A stretch of DNA of 64,000 bases, from the NCBI GenBank assembly GCA_946480695.1, contig CAMLKG010000001.1, positions 1-64,000 on the forward strand, given 5' to 3'. Shown one piece after another: positions 9,942-19,416 of the stretch. The notes below the pieces were generated by a model that worked only from the letters and a program-made list of their open reading frames with translations, ran no database searches and was not told the DNA's origin. A program made the position numbers and the translations under genes. Within the stretch, counting starts at the first letter, position 1; each line of letters starts with the position of its first letter. The stretch is from an uncultured Cellvibrio sp. (lineage in GTDB: Bacteria; Pseudomonadota; Gammaproteobacteria; Pseudomonadales; Cellvibrionaceae).

Positions 9942-11225
9942 ATGAGCCGCTCAGAAGAATTATTTTTACAAGCCCAGAAACATATCCCCGGCGGAGTTAA
10001 CTCACCGGTTCGCGCATTTAAAGCCGTGGGTGGAACACCGGTATTTTTTGAAAAAGCACAAGGCGCCTATGTGTGGGACGCCGATGGCAAACGTTATATT
10101 GATTACGTGCAAAGCTGGGGACCGATGGTATTGGGCCATGCGCACCCGGAGGTCATTAACGCTGTCATTGAGGCTGCACAACATGGATTAAGTTTTGGCG
10201 CGCCCACAGAGCGTGAAACGACGCTCGCGGAAAAACTGTGCACACTTATGCCCGGCATGGATATGGTGCGTTTTGTCAGCTCAGGTACGGAAGCAACCAT
10301 GAGTGCAATCCGTTTAGCGCGCGCCTTCACCAAGCGGGACAAAATTATTAAATTCGAAGGCTGCTATCACGGCCACTCGGATTCATTGCTTATCAAAGCC
10401 GGTTCAGGTGCGTTAACGCTCGGCGTCCCAAGCTCACCCGGTGTGCCCGCTGTACTGGCAGATCACACCATCACCCTTGATTACAACGACATAGACCAAG
10501 TGCGCGAATGCTTTAAAAAACTCGGCGACCACATTGCGTGCATTATTGTTGAACCGGTTGTTGGTAATATGAATTGCGTTCCACCCATAGCAGGATTTTT
10601 GGAATGCCTGCGCGAAGTTTGCGATCAATACGGAAGCATTTTAATCCTGGATGAAGTCATGACCGGCTTTCGTGTCAGCCATACAGGTGCGCAAGGACAC
10701 TATGGAGTTAAAGCGGACATCACCACACTTGGCAAAGTTATTGGCGGCGGTATGCCCGTGGGCGCATTCGGTGGCCGCCGCGACATCATGCAAATGATCG
10801 CCCCCTCCGGCCCCGTGTACCAGGCAGGCACATTATCCGGAAATCCGGTTGCCATGGCGGCAGGATTGAAAACATTGGAATTATTGGAACAACCGGATTT
10901 CTACCAAAACCTTTGTGCACGCACAACGCAATTGGTCGAAGGTTTACAACAACGTGCCGATGCTGCCGGTATTCCGTTCACAACAAACCACGTTGGCAGC
11001 ATGTTTGGATTTTTCTTTACCCGTGAGAAAAAAGTTACCAACTTTAAACAAGTGATGGCGTGCGATATCCCGCGCTTCAATAAATTTTTCCACGGTATGC
11101 TGGAACGCGGCATCTATTTAGCCCCGGCATCTTATGAAGCGGGATTCATGTCGGCGGCACATACCGATGAGGATATTCGCGTTACCCTGGCAGCGGCGTC
11201 AGAGGTTTTTGCCCTATTAAAATAG
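9942..11225 (+). CDS. hemL: Glutamate-1-semialdehyde 2,1-aminomutase
   Basis: PLP enzyme that makes 5-aminolevulinate, the committed precursor of heme in the C5 pathway. The PLP lysine is in [18 protein letters not shown] near residue 265, and [10 protein letters not shown] supplies the conserved PLP-ring Asp. Full length, 427 residues. Last gene of the hemJ-thiE-hemL run; a strong hairpin follows. Confidence 0.98.
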   Translation: MSRSEELFLQAQKHIPGGVNSPVRAFKAVGGTPVFFEKAQGAYVWDADGKRYIDYVQSWGPMVLGHAHPEVINAVIEAAQHGLSFGAPTERETTLAEKLCTLMPGMDMVRFVSSGTEATMSAIRLARAFTKRDKIIKFEGCYHGHSDSLLIKAGSGALTLGVPSSPGVPAVLADHTITLDYNDIDQVRECFKKLGDHIACIIVEPVVGNMNCVPPIAGFLECLREVCDQYGSILILDEVMTGFRVSHTGAQGHYGVKADITTLGKVIGGGMPVGAFGGRRDIMQMIAPSGPVYQAGTLSGNPVAMAAGLKTLELLEQPDFYQNLCARTTQLVEGLQQRADAAGIPFTTNHVGSMFGFFFTREKKVTNFKQVMACDIPRFNKFFHGMLERGIYLAPASYEAGFMSAAHTDEDIRVTLAAASEVFALLK

Positions 11226-11234
11226 CCGTTAAAT

Positions 11235-11265
11235 GCTATTAAGGCCCGGAAAGGGCCTTAATAGC
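11235..11265. terminator. Perfect 13-bp hairpin after hemL
   Basis: GCTATTAAGGCCC and its exact reverse complement flank a five-base loop. There is no long T-run on the plus strand. It sits between hemL and the convergent GtrII-like gene and may end transcription from either side. Confidence 0.6.
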
Positions 11266-11299
11266 AGGTTATACAGATACCGTGACCCAAAGGTCCCCA

Positions 11300-12718
11300 T
11301 CAAGGCCGCTCTCGCGGATTAAGCATGAGTAACAAATCCCCACTCGGCAAACGATGGCTGATAAATACCCCCTGATCTTGTTTAAACTCCATTCGTCGCT
11401 CATAGTATTCCCTGACCTGATCGCAATCCCAACCTTGCAAACCAATGCAAATCCGAATGTTGTTATATCCCATGTATTTCAGTGTCGAAATCCAATTGAG
11501 CGGAGGAGCCATCCCCTCAGACAGAAGATTCTTCGGCTTTATCCTGGCTTCAACCGCTCGAAATACCGATTGCACCTCAGCCCATTCAACCGCAACAAAT
11601 ACTCGTTCGACCTCTTCCGGTTGATAAGGAATGGCTTTAGCAAACTGTCTAAGCAAGATATCAGTGTATGTTTTATACCAGCTAATGCCTTCATAGCTGG
11701 TGGCAGCCAAGCGGATTGCCAACAAAAACATGATTACCATCATCGCCAACAATGCTCTGCGAGATTGATAACTGTATACAAAAAACGCGGCAAATAACGC
11801 AATAAACACACACAATGTAGTTCGCTCCTGGATATATATACCAACAGGGACCACCGAAACATAAATTCCAAGACCGGAAACCATTGCAATGATCAAAGTC
11901 ATGTATTGTTTTTTAATAATGGCAACAGTAAATGCAATCAATGCAAGTACAGCAACTACGTCCCGCCTTAAAAACTCCTGAGCTTTACTCCAATGGGCTG
12001 CTAACGATGAGGCAACTCGCACCAGGTTATCTATTAAGCTAGCAACATCTACCACGTAATGTGGATTCCTCCACCCTGCAATCTGCATTGCGTTTCCAGT
12101 AAAACAATAGATTATTAATTGAGTAGCCAGATAAGCCACGACAAATGATCCTATCCAATAAGCCATCAATCGCCAGAAATAAGAAAATTTGAGATTGTGT
12201 AAAAACAATAAAGGCATTAAAAAATAAAACGCACTAAAGGTTCCAAAAAATAATATTCCCATTAATGGAAAGAAATAATGATCAGGTAATGTTCTTTGTA
12301 TACAGGGGGATAGAGCAAGCAGAATGAACGCCAATAGAAGTGTTTCAGGCCATTGTAACTGCGCTGGCAACACTGGAATCAATACACATAAAATACCAAA
12401 CGCCAGAGAAAAATAAATATCGTTCGCCACTCTATGGGCAACACAATATGCGAAGCTTAATATGCAACCATAACTCACCAATAGTGCTATCTCACCAGGT
12501 AATATGCGTAAAAACTTGAAGAATAAATAATTTATCCAGCGTCCTTCCTGTGCCAATTTGTCACCGTATCCTGTCACGTAGTACATGGAATCCTGACGCC
12601 AGATATCAACCTGCAGAAATAAAGATAAATTTATTCCTAACAGTAAAATCATAAATATTAGAATTAACAATTCGGGAAGCCTATTGCGCAACGGCCCCCT
12701 GAAAATGGATAAATCCAT
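11300..12718 (-). CDS. GtrII-like membrane glucosyltransferase family protein
   Basis: Polytopic protein of 472 residues with about ten hydrophobic segments. The first external loop reads DSMYYVTGYGDKLAQEGRW, matching the Asp and Gly-Arg-Trp pattern of GtrII-type enzymes, which move glucose from a polyprenyl carrier onto O-antigen or another surface glycan. A C-terminal soluble region of about 120 residues follows the last helix. No gtrA flippase or gtrB partner is adjacent. The gene looks more AT-rich than its neighbours, suggesting transfer. Family call is moderate; donor and acceptor are unknown. Confidence 0.6.
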   Translation of the reverse strand: MDLSIFRGPLRNRLPELLILIFMILLLGINLSLFLQVDIWRQDSMYYVTGYGDKLAQEGRWINYLFFKFLRILPGEIALLVSYGCILSFAYCVAHRVANDIYFSLAFGILCVLIPVLPAQLQWPETLLLAFILLALSPCIQRTLPDHYFFPLMGILFFGTFSAFYFLMPLLFLHNLKFSYFWRLMAYWIGSFVVAYLATQLIIYCFTGNAMQIAGWRNPHYVVDVASLIDNLVRVASSLAAHWSKAQEFLRRDVVAVLALIAFTVAIIKKQYMTLIIAMVSGLGIYVSVVPVGIYIQERTTLCVFIALFAAFFVYSYQSRRALLAMMVIMFLLAIRLAATSYEGISWYKTYTDILLRQFAKAIPYQPEEVERVFVAVEWAEVQSVFRAVEARIKPKNLLSEGMAPPLNWISTLKYMGYNNIRICIGLQGWDCDQVREYYERRMEFKQDQGVFISHRLPSGDLLLMLNPRERP

Positions 12719-12828
12719 ACATCACCGTAATATTAATTATGCATATTCCGAGCAAGGCCCAATAAAGGGTGGCCTTGGGATTCAGCATCTATTGATAGTG
12801 GAAAAGATGTAATGCCGATGGGTAAGCA

Positions 12829-12859
12829 GAAAAAAGCCGCTATACATACGCAAGCGGCT
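12829..12859 (-). terminator. Rho-independent terminator of the Yip1-family gene
   Basis: Read on the minus strand, AGCCGCT and AGCGGCT form a 7-bp stem with an 11-base loop, followed by six T. It lies about 90 bases after the stop of the gene at 12949-13548. The rest of the 230-base gap holds no gene that I can see. Confidence 0.7.
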
Positions 12860-12948
12860 CAGGCATTAATGTAATTTCAGCTGATTTTGGGAGAAATGTC
12901 TATAATTATATGAAATATAACGGGAATAGCATCAATAGGGAATTTTAA

Positions 12949-13548
12949 CTAGGTAATGTAGGCAGGCCCAAAACCAAAACTCCAAATCAATACGCTGATT
13001 GCCATAATTGAAACCAGCATCACCAGGCCGATGGTGAGAATCGAACTGGAATAAATAAAACCTTCATCCTCCGGAATATTCATAAAAATCGGAATACCCA
13101 TGTAAAGCAAATATACGGTATAAAAAATTGCAACTATCCCCACCAGCATAGTCAGGACAACATTGGGATAAAGTGCGCAAAGCCCCGCAACGAATAGCGG
13201 CGTAGCTGTGTATGCGGCAAACACAATACAACGCGCAAGGCCAGGTGAAGTGTCATAGGTGCGTGACATCCAATTAATGAACGCCCCCATTATCGCCACC
13301 CCGGCAAGCATGGCCAGATACATCAATGTACTCATGAGCGCAGCACTGGATTCAGTCAACATTACCGGCGCGCCATTGCCAATGGTCCATCCCACCTTGG
13401 TGGTGCCGATGTACATGGAAACCGGTGGAATGAGCGCAAGGAAAAGCACATGGGCAAAATAAAGGTGGGAAATACTTTCCTGGGTATCGCGAATTTCTTC
13501 CCATTCGCGATGGGGATGCGTAAACAGACCGGCAACATGCGAAATCAT
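12949..13548 (-). CDS. Yip1-family inner-membrane protein (YohC-like)
   Basis: Protein of 199 residues with an N-terminal FTHPHREWEEI segment typical of Yip1-family proteins, where the phrase 'P...W..I' precedes the helices, then about five membrane segments. GGAGG stands just before the ATG. Function is unknown in bacteria. It is monocistronic, with its own terminator downstream. Confidence 0.75.
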   Translation of the reverse strand: MISHVAGLFTHPHREWEEIRDTQESISHLYFAHVLFLALIPPVSMYIGTTKVGWTIGNGAPVMLTESSAALMSTLMYLAMLAGVAIMGAFINWMSRTYDTSPGLARCIVFAAYTATPLFVAGLCALYPNVVLTMLVGIVAIFYTVYLLYMGIPIFMNIPEDEGFIYSSSILTIGLVMLVSIMAISVLIWSFGFGPAYIT

Positions 13549-13749
13549 ATCCTGCCTCCAGCAACTTCATTTATGGAATTGTTTTCTGCAAGGCAGTAAA
13601 ACTGAAGCATTACAGAAAACAGGGATTATTATTCTAAAAAGCGCCTCAACATCTGCGTGTGTATCAGTATAGGACCTTGGTCCACAGACTTCATTCACCG
13701 CATTAGAATAATTCCAGTTCAAAAATTCCGGTCGCGATAACTGCTAACG

Positions 13750-14418
13750 CTAAAGGAGTTTCTGTAAATCAGCCCACAATAATTCGGCAGACTCGGTATT
13801 GGCTACTGAGCCAATGTACTGCGCTTGCGAGTCCACCACGAACACGCGTGTTGAATGGTTAACCTGATACTGCTCCCCGGCGATGGCAGGCATAGCTGCG
13901 CCAGCGGGAACGCTCAATACTTTGTTGTCGATAATTGCCGTACGCTCATAAGCAGCACCAAAGAACCGCGCAAAATTGGCAACCGCAGGATTATCACCGC
14001 GCAAGCCGATTATGTGCGGATGGAAAAAGGCCAGGTATTCGGCCAGGCGCTCCGCAGAATCCCGCTCCGGGTCCACACTGACAAAAATCACCTGCAAATC
14101 ATTACCATTCCCACGCGCCATTTTTAATAATTTACTGAGTTTGTGTAATTCCAGTGGGCAAAAATCTGGACAGGAAGTAAAACCAAAAAAAACCAAACTC
14201 CATTGCCGTTGGAATTTCTCACGCGTAAATGGTTCGCCCATTGCAGTGCGCAACATTACTTGCGGCAATGGCTTGGGCTCAGGTAATAATTGCAAGCTGG
14301 CCAGGGTTACCGGTTTATCAATAAATGCGGCAAATAATTGTTTTGCACTGAACGCCCCCAATACCAAACAGGCAAACGCAATTAAAATTATTAGCGTGCG
14401 CGATACTTTAATCACCAT
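13750..14418 (-). CDS. SCO1/SenC copper chaperone
   Basis: Membrane-anchored thioredoxin-fold protein that helps load the CuA site of cytochrome oxidase. An N-terminal anchor is at residues 8-30. The copper ligands are Cys83 and Cys87 in SCPDFCP and His188 in NHSTR, all present. The start overlaps the preceding PCu(A)C gene by 11 bases, so the two are translated together at the end of the leftward cytochrome oxidase locus. Confidence 0.94.
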   Translation of the reverse strand: MVIKVSRTLIILIAFACLVLGAFSAKQLFAAFIDKPVTLASLQLLPEPKPLPQVMLRTAMGEPFTREKFQRQWSLVFFGFTSCPDFCPLELHKLSKLLKMARGNGNDLQVIFVSVDPERDSAERLAEYLAFFHPHIIGLRGDNPAVANFARFFGAAYERTAIIDNKVLSVPAGAAMPAIAGEQYQVNHSTRVFVVDSQAQYIGSVANTESAELLWADLQKLL

Positions 14419-14854
14419 GGGCTATTACCGGAACTGAAATCGTTTGTTGTGTACCGCTGGAAAAGTGCAAATTCAATTCCACTTTGTCACCGATCTTCAG
14501 GGGTGATGCCGCTTCCAGTAACATAATATGCAATCCACCAGGCTTCATAACCACTTTTCCTTTAGCGGGAATACTCAATTGATCCAGGTGCTCCATAACT
14601 GCTTTATCATGCTCGTAATAGGTGCGATGCAGCACCAATTCTTTACAACAATCCGCCGATACAGATTGGATAACTACCGGCGAGTCACCGGGATTATGGA
14701 TGTGCAAATAGGCCGCGTTAGCCCTGGCGCCCGGTGGTGCGAGGTTCACCCAGGCCTTATCTATTTGCAATTGAGTAGCGGCAATTGCGCTATGGGTTGC
14801 GAGTACCAGAAAAAGAAGCCTGGGAAACCAGCATTTCAAGATTCCAATAAGCAT
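14408..14854 (-). CDS. Periplasmic copper chaperone PCu(A)C
   Basis: Signal peptide (about residues 1-25, ending near SAIAA) followed by a domain of about 120 residues with the H-x10-M...H-x-M copper site: HRTYYEHDKAVM and later GGLHIML are visible. PCu(A)C proteins pass Cu(I) to Sco or directly to CuA. The 5' end overlaps the 3' end of ctaB by 65 bases, and the 3' end overlaps the SCO gene by 11 bases. This tight nesting supports a joint role. Confidence 0.92.
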   Translation of the reverse strand: MLIGILKCWFPRLLFLVLATHSAIAATQLQIDKAWVNLAPPGARANAAYLHIHNPGDSPVVIQSVSADCCKELVLHRTYYEHDKAVMEHLDQLSIPAKGKVVMKPGGLHIMLLEAASPLKIGDKVELNLHFSSGTQQTISVPVIAHGD

Positions 14855-15752
14855 AATGGTCCACCAGCAATATCAGGAACAACAACATTAAATGCACAAT
14901 GGAAAAACGGAACGTTTTCATTGCCGATTCACCATCCGCGCTAAATTTTAATTGCCATGCATGTGCAATAAATTTTGCATTGAGCAGTATCGCGCCACAC
15001 AAATATATTAATCCACTCATGCCAACCAAATAAGGCAGCAGGCATACCAACGCCAATAAAAGCGTGTATAACACAATCAATGTTTTGGTAAATGCAATGC
15101 CGTGGGTCACTGGCATCATAGGAATACCAGCGCGCGCATAATCGTTCACGCGATGGATCGCCAGGGCCCAAAAATGCGGTGGTGTCCAGGTGAATACAAT
15201 CATCATTAATAAAAGCGCTTCACCGTTCACCTGCCCTGTGATTGCACTCCAGCCCAATACCGGAGGCAATGCACCGGCAATGCCGCCGATAACAATATTT
15301 TGCGGCGTCGCGCGCTTTAACAGCAGGGTATAAACCACCGCATAGCCGAACAAACCCAGCAAGGTCAACCAGGCAGTGAGCCAATTAACCCAGGCGCCGA
15401 GGATCGTAAAACCACCAACGGCCAAGGCACATGCGAAAGAAACAGCTTGATAGGTAGTTAGCCGTCCCTTGGGTAAGGGACGCATATAAGTACGTGCCAT
15501 CTGCGCATCAATTTTTTGGTCAAGCACGTGATTAAATGCCGCCGCCGCCGCCGATACCAGCGCAATGCCAACACTGGCCAGCAATACTTTTATTACGTTC
15601 GGTGGTGCGGGGGTTGCTAACATCATCCCCACCCAGGCTGTCAGCACCAGCAATGCCACCACTTTGGGTTTGGTAAGCTGATAATAGTCGCGGCATAGCA
15701 CAAAAAATTCCTTGCGGACATTCAGCGGCAGTATCAATTTTTCAGAAGTCAT
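14790..15752 (-). CDS. ctaB: Protoheme IX farnesyltransferase (heme O synthase)
   Basis: Adds a farnesyl tail to protoheme, giving heme O. The prenyl-diphosphate motif NHVLDQKIDAQMART (N-x3-D-x3-D) and the second motif with GIPMMPV are present among about nine helices. The start at 15752 (MTSEKL) is chosen because GGAGGT lies seven bases upstream; a longer in-frame ORF reaches 15875 but would run deep into ctaA. Product length is 320 residues. It follows ctaA and precedes PCu(A)C. Confidence 0.95.
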   Translation of the reverse strand: MTSEKLILPLNVRKEFFVLCRDYYQLTKPKVVALLVLTAWVGMMLATPAPPNVIKVLLASVGIALVSAAAAAFNHVLDQKIDAQMARTYMRPLPKGRLTTYQAVSFACALAVGGFTILGAWVNWLTAWLTLLGLFGYAVVYTLLLKRATPQNIVIGGIAGALPPVLGWSAITGQVNGEALLLMMIVFTWTPPHFWALAIHRVNDYARAGIPMMPVTHGIAFTKTLIVLYTLLLALVCLLPYLVGMSGLIYLCGAILLNAKFIAHAWQLKFSADGESAMKTFRFSIVHLMLLFLILLVDHYAYWNLEMLVSQASFSGTRNP

Positions 15753-15783
15753 ACGCACCTCCGGTGCACGAACCCAATAATTA

Positions 15784-16851
15784 TCAGTGACTGACAGATG
15801 CAACTGAAACAACATTCCTATCGCTGGCTGCAAGCGGTTTTGTACGCTTATGTAACTGCTGGGCAAATGCAACAAGCAGCATCAATAAATTGGCGGCGAC
15901 CAGGTTATGGGCCACCGCATTTATCAAGGGTAAATGCCAATAGACATTCAAAACCCCCAACGTAATTTGCATAATTAATATCGCGCCTATTACCAGCATT
16001 AATTTTTTGACCGCAACGCTTTGCGCCCGGCGCCAACATCCAATCAACAGACTGGCCAGGATAATCATTGTCAGCATCGCGCCAAAACGATGGGCAATGT
16101 GAATGCTCATCCGCGCTTCATAGGGCAACACACCGTATTCATAAGTTTCATGTCCCAGCGGCAAATGAAAAATGGATTCCAACGAAAATCGTGTTTGCCA
16201 ACCAGCTTCGCACAGTGGCAATTGTGTACAGGCCAGGGCTGCGTAATTGGCAGAAGTCCATCCTCCCAAGGCTATTTGTAGCAGCAGGATGCACAACCCG
16301 ACATAGGCAAACGGTAAAAAAGGACGCAACTGCGGTTCCGGTATAAAGGGAAATTTTTCTGCAAGTAGTTCCAGACGGAGCAATACCAGCAAGCTGAATA
16401 ATAAAAACCCGCCCAGCAAGTGGGCCATGACTACCAGTGGAATTAAATTAAGCGTTACCGTCCACATACCCAATAGCGCCTGCAAAATAATTAACCCGCC
16501 CAACAAGCCACACAGGATGCGCCAACGTTTCAGGATAAAACTGCCAATAACCAACATCATCACCAACAGCCCGAGCATTCCTGCAACATATCTATGCAAC
16601 ATTTCATTCAATGCCTTATGTGGTTCAACCACCGCACCCGGAAATGTTTCCCGGATCTCGGCAATATGCCCATCGTGCAATGGTGCTGTTAATTTCCCAT
16701 AGCATCCTGGCCAATCCGGGCAACCCAATCCGGCATCAGTTAGCCGGGTGTAGGCGCCCAAGCCTATTACCAATAATGTCATTACTATCGCGACATTGAC
16801 CAAACGTTGAAAATATATTTGGAGAGGAGCCGAAAAAAAATTTTTTATCAT
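15784..16851 (-). CDS. ctaA: Heme A synthase (Cox15/CtaA)
   Basis: Converts heme O to heme A in the inner membrane. Eight or so membrane helices; the conserved GLGCPDWPGCYG segment near residue 40 and heme-ligand histidines (for example EMLHRYVAG and IAHRFGAM) are seen. The ATG overlaps the stop of the preceding gene by four bases (ATGA), showing translational coupling. 355 residues. Confidence 0.95.
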   Translation of the reverse strand: MIKNFFSAPLQIYFQRLVNVAIVMTLLVIGLGAYTRLTDAGLGCPDWPGCYGKLTAPLHDGHIAEIRETFPGAVVEPHKALNEMLHRYVAGMLGLLVMMLVIGSFILKRWRILCGLLGGLIILQALLGMWTVTLNLIPLVVMAHLLGGFLLFSLLVLLRLELLAEKFPFIPEPQLRPFLPFAYVGLCILLLQIALGGWTSANYAALACTQLPLCEAGWQTRFSLESIFHLPLGHETYEYGVLPYEARMSIHIAHRFGAMLTMIILASLLIGCWRRAQSVAVKKLMLVIGAILIMQITLGVLNVYWHLPLINAVAHNLVAANLLMLLVAFAQQLHKRTKPLAASDRNVVSVASVSH

Positions 16852-17363
16852 AACCGGCTCCGGTCATAATTAAACAGGCGCAGCAGATCGCTGCGAAGGT
16901 CGCTGGCCACCCGTGCGGGTGAGCCGGAAAGGGGATAGCGTAACAGCGCAATGCCGTGTTGGTTGATAATGACGAAGTGATGTTCAAATGGCGCAAGGTC
17001 TTCCGGTGAAGAACGGATTTTTAAACCAGGGAACGACTGCTGCAAATGACCGTGGCCCGACCCGCCGTTGATAAACATTGTTTGTACACCCAGTTGCTTG
17101 CGGCCCAACCCGGTATAGAGTTGTTGCAGTAGCGTTAATGCCTCCAGGCAATTTTGCTTGCATTCCTTTGTGCTTATATAAGCAATTGTCCAATGCAAAT
17201 CGCCGGTGGTCATTGCAGGTATTAATTGTGCTTCGTGCGCCATCCATAATCCTTTGTTGGTTGCGCCCGCAGTAAACCATCCCAACGACAAACTGAGTTT
17301 TGCCGTCGCCAAAGGCACCAGCGCACATAACAAGAATAATAAAAAAAATCGTTTTGCATTCAT
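16848..17363 (-). CDS. Exported or anchored protein of the oxidase cluster, function unknown
   Basis: 171 residues with an N-terminal signal or anchor (about residues 4-22). A single Cys pair (ECKQNC, near residue 73) lies in a fold that may be thioredoxin-like, as in other oxidase assembly factors. The position between the SURF1 and ctaA genes, overlapping both by 1-4 bases, is one I recall for a hypothetical protein in Pseudomonas oxidase clusters. A role in copper or heme delivery is inferred from context only. Confidence 0.75.
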   Translation of the reverse strand: MNAKRFFLLFLLCALVPLATAKLSLSLGWFTAGATNKGLWMAHEAQLIPAMTTGDLHWTIAYISTKECKQNCLEALTLLQQLYTGLGRKQLGVQTMFINGGSGHGHLQQSFPGLKIRSSPEDLAPFEHHFVIINQHGIALLRYPLSGSPARVASDLRSDLLRLFNYDRSRL

Positions 17364-18139
17364 TATTCTGCTCCGTCCTGCATCCGTTCAATGATGGTTA
17401 TCCCACTGCTCTTTGCACATGCCACACCAACAACAATAGCAGCTATCGCGAGCAGCAACCATTGGAGCGCATAGGCCCTATGTCGTTCAGGGGGAAGAAC
17501 GACAGGATTGTAATGCGTAATAAATGGGGAATAACCCTGCTGGTAAATAACACCGCTGATCAGGTCATCAGATAAATAGGTTGCAAATGCTTGTGTATCT
17601 ATTTTTTGTACACGCATAGGCCAGGTGCCCTTATCTTCCAGGTTTTTCCCGAGCAATAGTCCATCTACGCGGGCACGATAAATGCCCTGCACAATTAACT
17701 CACCGGCGATGTTAACCTCAGGTAGTTCGCTACGCGTCGCCGGTGCAGCAACCCAACCAAGATTAACAATAACGATAGCGCTTTGCGGCGACGAATCGTC
17801 CTGTCGGACCGGAACCAACACATCATAGCCCTGGCGACCTTTTACAATTTGGTTATCCAGCAACCACACGAAGGGAGATATCCAGCGCCCGGCAAAGCTA
17901 ATTGTCCGGCCATCGTTGACCGGTGTGTCGCCATTTCTTTGTTGATGGGTTATAAGTTCAGTTAAGGGGATGGATGGCTGTGTTTGCCACTGAGCAATAC
18001 TCGTGAGATTCGCTTGCTTGTGCGCGGCGCGTTGCCATTGCCAAACCGAAAGCGATAATAAAACTGCAACCGCGACCAGATTTACCAGTAGCCAATGCCA
18101 ACGAATTACCCATGGACGATTAAACGCTATAATTGTCAT
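17363..18139 (-). CDS. SURF1-family oxidase assembly protein
   Basis: Assembly factor for heme A insertion into subunit I. Has the expected two-helix layout: one helix at about residues 12-32 and a second near 225-245, with a periplasmic domain between containing the family-type AGRWISP and YDVLVPV segments. Overlaps the next gene by one base (TAATG). Confidence 0.92.
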   Translation of the reverse strand: MTIIAFNRPWVIRWHWLLVNLVAVAVLLSLSVWQWQRAAHKQANLTSIAQWQTQPSIPLTELITHQQRNGDTPVNDGRTISFAGRWISPFVWLLDNQIVKGRQGYDVLVPVRQDDSSPQSAIVIVNLGWVAAPATRSELPEVNIAGELIVQGIYRARVDGLLLGKNLEDKGTWPMRVQKIDTQAFATYLSDDLISGVIYQQGYSPFITHYNPVVLPPERHRAYALQWLLLAIAAIVVGVACAKSSGITIIERMQDGAE

Positions 18140-18288
18140 AGCTTTTGGTTCCCATGATCTGTTGCGGCGTTTTTTGTATCCGGTACCGCCTGGTTGTGTT
18201 AAGCGTCTTATTAAACATTTTTTCTAATTGAAATTCTGCCTGGATACTTTCCTGTTAAATTCTCACTGTCCTTCATGGAGCGCCGGTA

Positions 18289-18498
18289 ATGTTTATCAAA
18301 ATAATCCTGATTTTTTTGCTGCTGGTGGTAGTTGCCAGCTTATTCCAGGCACTTTACGTCATGTTAAAAAATGACGAAGCTGGGCCAAAAATGTCCAGGT
18401 TTCTAGGTCGCCGTTTACTCTTTTCTGCCCTGGTGGTATTGGCAATTCTTATTTTATTGGCGACCGGTTTTATCACCCCGAATCCCCGCCCTTATTAA
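18289..18498 (+). CDS. DUF2909-type twin-transmembrane protein
   Basis: 69 residues: two membrane helices (about 2-24 and 42-62) joined by a short basic loop, matching the DUF2909 pattern. It is the only plus-strand gene inside the oxidase locus, lying between the divergent SURF1 gene and the 3' end of coxC. A similar small gene occurs here in related genomes. Function unknown; a minor oxidase subunit or assembly peptide is possible. Confidence 0.75.
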   Translation: MFIKIILIFLLLVVVASLFQALYVMLKNDEAGPKMSRFLGRRLLFSALVVLAILILLATGFITPNPRPY

Positions 18499-18518
18499 TT
18501 GCATGTTAATTGGCCGTG

Positions 18519-19385
18519 CTAAAGCACATACACGAAAACAAACAGGTTTAGCCAAACTACATCCACAAAATGCCAATACCAGGCCGCAGCCTGGAAGCCA
18601 AAATGCCGTTGCGGTGTAAAATGGCCTTTTATTGCAATGCGTAAAAAAATTACCGTTAAAAAAATCGCTCCCAGCGTTACATGCAGTCCATGGAATCCCG
18701 TCAACAGGAAAAAGGTGTTGCCATAGACACCGGAGTCGAGTCGCAAGCCCAGTTCGTGATAGGCATGAATGTATTCATAGGCTTGCAGGCCCAAAAAGCA
18801 AACACCTAGAATAATGGTCAGCATCAGGAAAAATCCCAGTTGTGTTGGCTTCTGCTGTTCAATTCCCAGATGCGCAAATTGCAGGGTAATGGAAGATACC
18901 AACAAAATAATGGTGTTCAGCAATGGAATTCCCTCCCAGGGCATAGCCTGGGTTTCCATGCCGGAAGGTGTTTTGGTCAATGGCCAAATAGCTTCAAAGT
19001 TGGGCCAGAGCACTTCAGCAGTGGCGGCGTTATTACCGGCACCATCCAGCCAGGGAACTGAAATCATGCGCGCATAAAACAGGGCACCGAAAAATGCACT
19101 GAAAAACATAATTTCGGAAAAAATAAACCAGCTCATCCCCTGGCGAAAGGAACGATCCATTTGCGCGCTATAGAGTCCGCTCATGGATTCGTTAATCACA
19201 TTGGAAAACCAGCCGAACAGCATCACCAATAACAAACCGACGCCGGTAATTAATGCCAGTACTCCCCAATGGTTGTCATTAACCCAATGTGCCGCCCCAA
19301 GCCCCATAAGCAACAACGCAACAGCACCGACAACTGGCCAGTGGCTGTGGTGGGGAACATAATAATGTTGGTAACCGGAACTCAT
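18519..19385 (-). CDS. coxC: Cytochrome c oxidase subunit III
   Basis: 288-residue polytopic subunit III. It begins with the typical HYYVPHHSHWPVVG segment, has the conserved FHGLHVTLGA near residue 230, and ends with the characteristic WHFVDVVWLNLFVFVYVL. Transcribed after ctaG, 31 bases downstream. Confidence 0.97.
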   Translation of the reverse strand: MSSGYQHYYVPHHSHWPVVGAVALLLMGLGAAHWVNDNHWGVLALITGVGLLLVMLFGWFSNVINESMSGLYSAQMDRSFRQGMSWFIFSEIMFFSAFFGALFYARMISVPWLDGAGNNAATAEVLWPNFEAIWPLTKTPSGMETQAMPWEGIPLLNTIILLVSSITLQFAHLGIEQQKPTQLGFFLMLTIILGVCFLGLQAYEYIHAYHELGLRLDSGVYGNTFFLLTGFHGLHVTLGAIFLTVIFLRIAIKGHFTPQRHFGFQAAAWYWHFVDVVWLNLFVFVYVL

Positions 19386-19416
19386 GGTGTACCTCCGTCC
19401 AAGTAATTAAACACTG

